In this document: one piece after another, positions 58,858 to 64,000 of the stretch
Numbering within the stretch: the first letter of the stretch is position 1
How the letters are laid out: each line of letters starts with the position of its first letter
Program-made: the position numbers and the translations under genes
Assembly (NCBI GenBank): GCA_024180945.1
Contig: JAKSGN010000021.1
Span: forward strand, 496,001 to 560,000
Direction of reading: 5' to 3'
DNA: 64,000 nucleotides
Source of the DNA: Macrophomina tecta
Lineage: Eukaryota; Ascomycota; Dothideomycetes; Botryosphaeriales; Botryosphaeriaceae
The notes under the pieces: generated by a model
Told to the model about the DNA's origin: nothing
Seen by the model: the letters and a program-made list of their open reading frames with translations, nothing else
Databases searched by the model: none

Positions 58858-60273
58858 CTATTCCTTCTTAGACCTGCTCATCAGCACCATCTGCTTCTTC
58901 AGTATCGATTTCTTGAACGCTTGAGCTGCCTGCTCATCCCGCGGGTCGGCGTCTTCTCCTTCTGAATGCGTAGTAGGCAGAGATCCAGAATTGAGCACCT
59001 CAAACAACTCCTTCGAAGCGCCCATGCACTTCACAATGGCCGCCATGGACGTGTGACGAATCCAGCCCTTCTCAGGAGAGCCCCAAAGCTTCTTGTGTAG
59101 TACCCTGGTCCAGTCCGCACGCCAACCCTTGCAGTCAAACCTCTGCCGCCGCAGGAGTGCCATGCAGAATGCGAAGTAGAGGTATCGCATTCTTGGGCGG
59201 TGGTGTGGGTGCTTAAACTGAAGAGGTTTACCATCGATATCATCGAATATCACGCCAGGGCAAACATCCATGGTCCTTAGATCGTCATCCAGAATGACGG
59301 CGACAAGGCTGCTGGGGTCCTCCTCGGGATCAGGGTTGTTGGAGTTGAAAATGTGGGCAGGAACAAGAGCGAACCGGCCAAGGTCGAAAGCCTCTTCCAG
59401 GGACCCATACATTAAGATTCCGTTGCGCACATCATAAAGGTGACCGAAGCCCTTATCGTCCGGTGGGCCGAATAACTGGTGCGCGTTGTGTTCTCCCAGG
59501 CAGCTTGGTACAATATGTGCTGCTTTCATTTTCTCAGTGTCCAAGTATTGTTGGGAAATTGCGCACCATCGCTTGCGCGGATGATCTGGGTCCACGAGAT
59601 TGTAGTAGTTTTCCATCTGAGTTTTCCAAGGCTGTTGAAGCTTCCGCATGGACTTGTTCGGCTCAAACTGAAGCTGAGCGTGGTGTGGGGCGAGATGCTT
59701 TTCCATGAGGAGGTCAATATATGCGCCATCGATAGGATCGTCGATTCTCTCCCTCGCGATGTCGTCCGCAGTTCGTCCAGCAATAGCGCTGCGGTTGTCT
59801 GTAATGAGTTCCAGCTTGCATTCAGCGAAGTAGATAGCCCAATCAAGCTCCTCAAGTTGTGCCCTTATTTTCTTCCTGTCGTGCTTCTGCCTATCCTGTG
59901 CACTCTGGATAAACTCTCTCGCCAATTCCATCTGCTTCACCTGGTTCTTTATTACCGCAAGCCTTGCTTCCAGGATATCTCTTGCTATGTCCACAACAGA
60001 CTTTTCGTACTCGGCTTGGTTGCCATTGTATACGATCTTGCGCCTTTGGGTCGCGCGCGTGGGAGAGCCATCGGACTCGTTCGAGGGAATTCGCCGCTTG
60101 TGCCGGACTTCTTCTTCTTGCAGCGGCTCGAGAGCGGTTTCAAACTGGTTTGAGCGGAACTCTTGTCGTACAGGCAGGGTGAAATCGCATTCGTTGTGGA
60201 CGAGAACTGGCTGGCGTGTCTTGATGAATCTCGGGTTAGGGGTGGGCACGCGCGATATCTTGGATGAAGACAT
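58858..60273 (-). CDS. HNH-nuclease-domain protein (fungal HNH_2 type)
   Basis: Single exon, 471 residues from a clear ATG. Residues about 80-160 form a charged helical/coiled-coil region. The HNH domain follows: CAISQQYLDTEKMKAAHIVP with the first His at 253, then DVRNGILM with Asn at 284, then LEEAFD at about 292-297. This is the pattern of the HNH_2 family common in filamentous fungi, often as lineage-specific multi-copy genes. A typical domain would have a further His/Asn after LEEAFD; here the segment reads FDLGRFALVPAHIF, so the metal site may be altered. The C-terminus is acidic then basic. The biological role of the fungal family is unknown; links to genome defence or mobile DNA are speculation. 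Confidence 0.85.
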   Translation of the reverse strand: MSSSKISRVPTPNPRFIKTRQPVLVHNECDFTLPVRQEFRSNQFETALEPLQEEEVRHKRRIPSNESDGSPTRATQRRKIVYNGNQAEYEKSVVDIARDILEARLAVIKNQVKQMELAREFIQSAQDRQKHDRKKIRAQLEELDWAIYFAECKLELITDNRSAIAGRTADDIARERIDDPIDGAYIDLLMEKHLAPHHAQLQFEPNKSMRKLQQPWKTQMENYYNLVDPDHPRKRWCAISQQYLDTEKMKAAHIVPSCLGEHNAHQLFGPPDDKGFGHLYDVRNGILMYGSLEEAFDLGRFALVPAHIFNSNNPDPEEDPSSLVAVILDDDLRTMDVCPGVIFDDIDGKPLQFKHPHHRPRMRYLYFAFCMALLRRQRFDCKGWRADWTRVLHKKLWGSPEKGWIRHTSMAAIVKCMGASKELFEVLNSGSLPTTHSEGEDADPRDEQAAQAFKKSILKKQMVLMSRSKKE

Positions 60274-60988
60274 GTTGAATGAAGACTTGTTGGATTACCT
60301 GGCGAAGTGTCATTTCGGGCGGTCGAGCTCTTTTGTCTGCTTTGTCCGTGCTTTCTCAATGGGTCGAATAGCAGTTTCCTTCCAGGTTTGGCTCCAAAAG
60401 CAGGTGCGTCTTGTCAAGAAGCTCTTCCGCCCCTCGCTCACTAATATACCTTTTGGAAGAGCTTTCAGTTTTGCCTGGGAAAACTTGTGGGCAAAACTCT
60501 CGGGCGACTTCTCTCGCTACCAAAATCTGGCTCGCAGACGATCCGTGGGACCACGACCCGCCACATCATGGCCAGACACTTTGTGTCCTTCGATAGGGAA
60601 ATTGCGGTCGAACAGGCAATGCCATCTCCCTGTCCATCATCTCTTCCTCGTTCCATCTCTCGCACCACTTTTCTCGCCCCTCCCACCCCGCTCACAAACC
60701 TTAGCTTTACTGGGTTCCTAAGCTCGCGCTTAGTGTCTAGGCCCATGGCCTTAGGCTTTGTCGAACCTCTCTTGCGACCAGAATGCGGCGATGTATGAGC
60801 TCCCCTATATGCGTTCTGACCCTGCCATAAACAGAACGGCCTCATGGGTGATTAAGGTCTCGTGTGGAAGTGGGACCCGCTGCGTATAGCAATGCTTGTG
60901 GGATTGGGAAAAGTTGGAGGGCCAGGAAAGTTCCACGCGTGAAACCAGGGCAGTCTGCGCAAGCCCGAAAAAAAAAGGACGCCCAGGC
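60274..60988. other. Intergenic region upstream of the HNH gene
   Basis: About 700 bp between the HNH start and the 3' end of the next minus-strand gene. No recognisable gene. Confidence 0.5.
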
Positions 60989-61639
60989 TCACGAAACGCC
61001 GTCGACAGTGACGGCCTGCTTGTTCCTCTTGGCCCTGCGCTCCTCCTTCTTCGCCTTCGCCCGCTCCACAAGGTTGTTCAACGCCTTGATCTCGATCTCG
61101 CGCTGGTCGTTCAGATTCTTCAGCTCCTTCTCGACCTTCTCACGCTCCTCGAGTGCCTCCTTGCGGGCGCGCGCTGTCCTGCGCAGCTCTTCGCGCAGCT
61201 CCTGCACCGCCTGCGCCTTCGCGCGCTCCAGCTCCTCCGCCGTCCGGACGCGATGCTGTTGGACGAAATCGCGCCTCCATGCGCGCTCCTCGTCCGTCAC
61301 GGCCGGGTTGCCGCCCTCGTAGGCGCCGGTCGGGTGGGTCAGCTTGATGCCCGGGACGGCCGACTTGAACTGGCGGCGCGGGTCATCGAGCGGCAGCGGC
61401 AGCTCCTCGTGCGGGACGGTGTCGCGGCCGAGCAGGAAGGCCGGCAGCGGGCCCCGTGACTCGAGGCCATCGTCGGTGGGCGGGGGGTTGAGCACGGCGC
61501 GCATGACGCTGTCCTCGAAGTCCTTATTGTAGGGCACCTCGCCCACTGGGCGCGTTGGTTCGGCGGGCGGCGCGTCGTCCATGGGCGTGTCTTCGTTTGA
61601 GCGGCCGGGGGAGCCCGGGGTGATCGGCGCTTCGGGCAT
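60989..61639 (-). CDS. Conserved-looking coiled-coil protein of unknown function (216 aa)
   Basis: Single exon from the ATG at 61637-61639. The frame is open upstream, but that part resembles a leader. The N-terminal 50 residues are Pro/Asp/Glu-rich (MPEAPITPGSPGR). A middle part contains YNKDFEDSVMRAVLNPPP and LPLPLDDPRRQFKSAVPGIKLTHPTGAYEGG. The C-terminal half is a charged helix, RTAEELERAKAQAVQELREELRRTARARKEALEEREKVEKEL in pieces, ending with a basic AKAKKEERRAKRNK cluster that could be a nuclear signal. I do not recognise a family. The divergent arrangement with the splicing factor SF3b5 over 323 bp suggests a constitutively expressed gene. Confidence 0.7.
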   Translation of the reverse strand: MPEAPITPGSPGRSNEDTPMDDAPPAEPTRPVGEVPYNKDFEDSVMRAVLNPPPTDDGLESRGPLPAFLLGRDTVPHEELPLPLDDPRRQFKSAVPGIKLTHPTGAYEGGNPAVTDEERAWRRDFVQQHRVRTAEELERAKAQAVQELREELRRTARARKEALEEREKVEKELKNLNDQREIEIKALNNLVERAKAKKEERRAKRNKQAVTVDGVS

Positions 61640-61962
61640 GGTGGGAGCAGCGCCAATGGCAGATCCAAGTCGATGTTGGTGAGAGGGGAGACGTCCTTCG
61701 AAGGTACGAGGGGTGAGGAGTGCGTTGCAAGTGAGGCGAGTGACCTCGAGCCCACGAGGCGCGTGACCTTGAGCCCACGAGGCGTGTAACCAATCAGGGT
61801 CCACCCCGCGGATTCGTAGGGCTGCGCAGATCGCCGCTAAACTTCGCCTTTACGCAGTACATCCTCTCTCAAGGCGATAGCTCTTGCACCCGACTACGCA
61901 CTCTCGCCGCGCCCCAGAAGTGTTGCGTCTCTCGGTCTCTACTACCTTTCTGAGCTACCACG
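61640..61962. promoter_or_regulatory. Short bidirectional promoter region
   Basis: 323 bp between the start codons of two divergent genes. It includes a duplicated GTGACCTYGAGCCCACGAGGCG motif (about 61740-61785). Both genes must draw their promoters from it. Confidence 0.5.
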
Positions 61963-62273
61963 ATGGTACCATTCAACCTCCATTCTCGCACAGGCCCATC
62001 TCACTGACATGCGACGCGCAGGCCGACAAGCTCCGCACCCAGCAGCAGCTCGAGCAGCTCCAAGCCCGCTACGTCGGTACCGGCCACGCCGACACCAGCC
62101 CGTTCGAGTTCAAGACCAACTACATGCGCGACTACCGCTCCTCCATCGTCGGCCATCCGGAGCTGCTCCAGCACACCGCCATCGGCATGGGCGTGCCGCG
62201 CGAGAGGGTCCGCCTCGCCATGATCGAAGCCATGTTGCAGCCGGCCGGCAGGCCACCGCAAGTACAGGAGTAA
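61963..62273 (+). CDS. YSF3: SF3b5/Ysf3 splicing factor 3B 10-kDa subunit
   Basis: Exons 61963-61965 and 62022-62273; the first coding exon is just the ATG. The 56-bp intron starts GTACCA, has CTGAC near its end, and ends GCGCAG. The 84-residue product starts MADKLRTQQQLEQLQARYVGTGHADTSPFEFKTNYMRD (seen in pieces) and ends with RVRLAMIEAMLQPAGRPP, the SF3b10/SF3B5 signature. This small subunit sits in the SF3b complex of the U2 snRNP and helps hold Hsh155/SF3B1 during branch-site recognition. Length equals the family norm. Without the intron there is no Met at the right place in the main frame, so the splice is well supported. Confidence 0.93.
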
Positions 62274-62771
62274 GGACGGATTCGGCGAGATGGAAGAGGA
62301 TGAGCGTGGCAACACAAGAGATCCGGATACCAGCTATGCCGTCCGGGGACGCCTGGTTCCGGCGGCCGTGGTGGATACCATGGCCGGTGGAATACCCCAA
62401 AACCGTCAAGCTTGGATCGGACCGAGCAGGAGGCCGCTCAAGAACTGATGTTTGTTGACCTGCTTGCTTTGGACGTCGTGGGCATACGACTGATTCCCTC
62501 AGGCACTTTTCTACAACGATACCCGGTCGACAATCTGCTCGCGGTGGCACATGGGCAAATGCATTGAATTGAATTCCCTTGCTAATAACTCGTTCTCTAT
62601 GTGCCTTTGCTGTGAGACCCATGAACACCCGAAGCCAAACCTCTGGAGCCTGCATATGCATGAATGCAACCCAAGAGCGATTCTCTAAACTCTACCGCAA
62701 CGCCCTTCCCTGTCATCCAAAAAAGGATCTAAAAGCCTCCCATTTATCGTATCCAAATCCAGACCACCCAC
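62274..62771. other. Convergent 3' region
   Basis: About 500 bp between the ends of SF3b5 and the ankyrin gene; presumably both 3' UTRs. No gene seen. Confidence 0.5.
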
Positions 62772-63565
62772 TCAGTCGCTGTCGCTCCCACTGCCCGTCG
62801 GGCCATCGTCGTCCTCCTCCACGACATCCCCACCCGCCATCATGGCGAACTCGGCCTTCTGCAGCATCTTGCGCAGCTCCGTGTTGCGCGGGTCAACGAG
62901 GTCGAAGGGGCGCAGCTTGGCCTTGTTGCGTATCCGCGGGTCGCAGCCGGCATCGACGAGAATGTCGACGACGTGGTGCCCTTGCTCCCACTCGTCCTTG
63001 GCCAGGCTGTTGACGAAGCGCACCGCCTTGTGCAGCGGCGTGTCCTTCTCCATGCGGTCCGGCTCGTCGATCTCCAGGCCCTCCTGATCGAGCAGGATGT
63101 CCAGGACCTCGTCTAAATTCGGCAACAAAATAGACGTATTAGCAATCAAGAGTAAAGAAATCTCCGTTGCACAGCCACACAATCTACGCCAGTTCCCCTG
63201 CACCGCTCCTCCTTTCTATTTTCGCCGACAACCAGAATTTCAAGACATAAAAAAACGAAGCGAGGGGTGTGATTGGACTGGCAGTGGGATACGGGACGGC
63301 TGTCTCGGATGTCCGTGGAGAAGAAAGGGAAAAGGGTGGAGATGTGTGACATGTACGTACAGCTTCCGTTGCTGGCCGCCAGATGCAGCACTCCGTTGCC
63401 GATGCCGTCCCGCGCCTCGTTCAGCGTCTTGGCTATGTGCTCCGTCGCCTTCTCGCCGCCGGCCGCCGACAGGTCGGACAGCACCTCCTCCAGCAGAGAA
63501 GTGTTGTTGCGGCGGCAGGCCTCCATCAGGAGCTCGCGCGGGGAGGCGCCGTTGTCTTCAGCCAT
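62772..63565 (-). CDS. Small ankyrin-repeat protein (yeast YCR051W-like)
   Basis: Exons 63565-63361 and 63112-62772 (248-bp intron, GTACGT donor, TTTAG acceptor) give 181 residues. The spliced junction rebuilds GNGVLHLAASNGSYEVLDILLDQ, a standard ankyrin repeat (residues about 57-79). A second, KDTPLHKAVRFVN...HHVVDILVDAGCDPRIRNKAKLRPFDLV, follows. The C-terminus is acidic (VEEDDDGPTGSGSDSD). The N-terminus MAEDNGASPRELLMEACRRNN starts the first helix pair. This matches a conserved fungal small ankyrin protein like yeast YCR051W, of unknown function. The intron is longer than most in this window. Confidence 0.87.
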
Positions 63566-64000
63566 GGTGATCTCGGCGGGTCGATAGCGAAACCGAGGAA
63601 TGAGTAATTCGAAGGGATGGGCGAGGAGAGGAGAGGAGAGGAGGGACGCCTGAAGGGAGCGGGCGGACGTTTGCGATGTGTGGCTTGTTTCGAGGAAAGG
63701 GAACGGACGCGCGGTTGTTTCGTTCGTTCGGCGCAGGGCACGCCTCGGCGGGGTCTCAGGAGGGGTGACGGATGGGGAAGGGGAGGGTGAGGCGAGCAAA
63801 GGCGTGGGATTCTTGTCCTTGCCACTCTTTCGACGGTCTAGAGTTGAGCGCGGTACAGACGGCGTGAGATAACGAGCTGAGCACTCGAGTGAATCAGGGA
63901 GCCCTTTCTCTAACGCGGAGGGTTGCGCTTGGCGCCAGCAGCGGCGGGCTTTCGGCGACGTGCGCTGCAATCCCGTCCAGATTCTCAGGGAACTTTTCCG
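63566..64000. other. Upstream region of the ankyrin gene, to window edge
   Basis: 435 bp containing a (GAGGA)n run at about 63630-63645 and leader sequence of the minus-strand ankyrin gene. Nothing further can be assigned before the window ends. Confidence 0.45.

Overview
This 64 kb window is nuclear DNA of a filamentous ascomycete (Pezizomycotina; probably a Dothideomycete, which is inference). The evidence is short spliceosomal introns of about 47-190 bp with GTRNGT-type donors and CTRAY-type branch points, HET-domain debris, a DUF3533/SNG1 protein, a fungal HNH_2 protein, and one-gene-per-promoter spacing with long homopolymer A/T tracts between genes. No bacterial-style operons, CRISPR arrays, rRNA or convincing tRNA genes were seen. 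Exon coordinates were worked out by hand from reading frame, splice consensus and protein continuity.

Left part (1-12.6 kb): the 3' end of a FIT/Scs3 lipid-droplet/ER protein gene is followed by about 10 kb almost without genes. That block holds only a gutted HET-domain pseudogene (4.3-5.0 kb) and C/T-rich non-coding DNA. It ends at a conserved C2H2 zinc-finger regulator on the minus strand (11.07-12.56 kb).

Middle part (14.9-34.9 kb): a Rab5/Vps21 GTPase with an Ala/Glu-rich insertion; a weak single-pass membrane protein gene that may be decaying; a Dal5-type MFS permease; a 1,142-residue coiled-coil protein with tandem internal repeats; a CCDC124/Oxs1-type ribosome-associated protein; an SNG1-type membrane protein; and the replication helicase subunit CDC45.

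Right part (35.3-63.6 kb): a frame-broken coiled-coil pseudogene; an NAD(P)-dependent GRE2/DFR-like reductase; an HSL-type alpha/beta hydrolase with a probable GC-AG intron; a zinc alcohol/formaldehyde dehydrogenase; a BOR1-like borate exporter of seven exons, one only 26 bp; a forkhead-FHA transcription factor; the PI4-kinase scaffold EFR3; a possible P450-like relic; a small secreted three-repeat protein with dibasic sites; an HNH-nuclease-domain protein; an unknown coiled-coil protein divergent from SF3b5/Ysf3 (whose first coding exon is just the ATG); and a small ankyrin protein.

The genes are mostly independent housekeeping functions (replication, splicing, endosomal traffic, PI4P synthesis, lipid storage, ribosome hibernation) mixed with transporters and oxidoreductases. 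No secondary-metabolite cluster is apparent. The most interesting signals are the secreted repeat protein, the three degraded loci (HET, coiled coil, P450-like), the insertions in Rab5 and CDC45, and several unusual exon structures.
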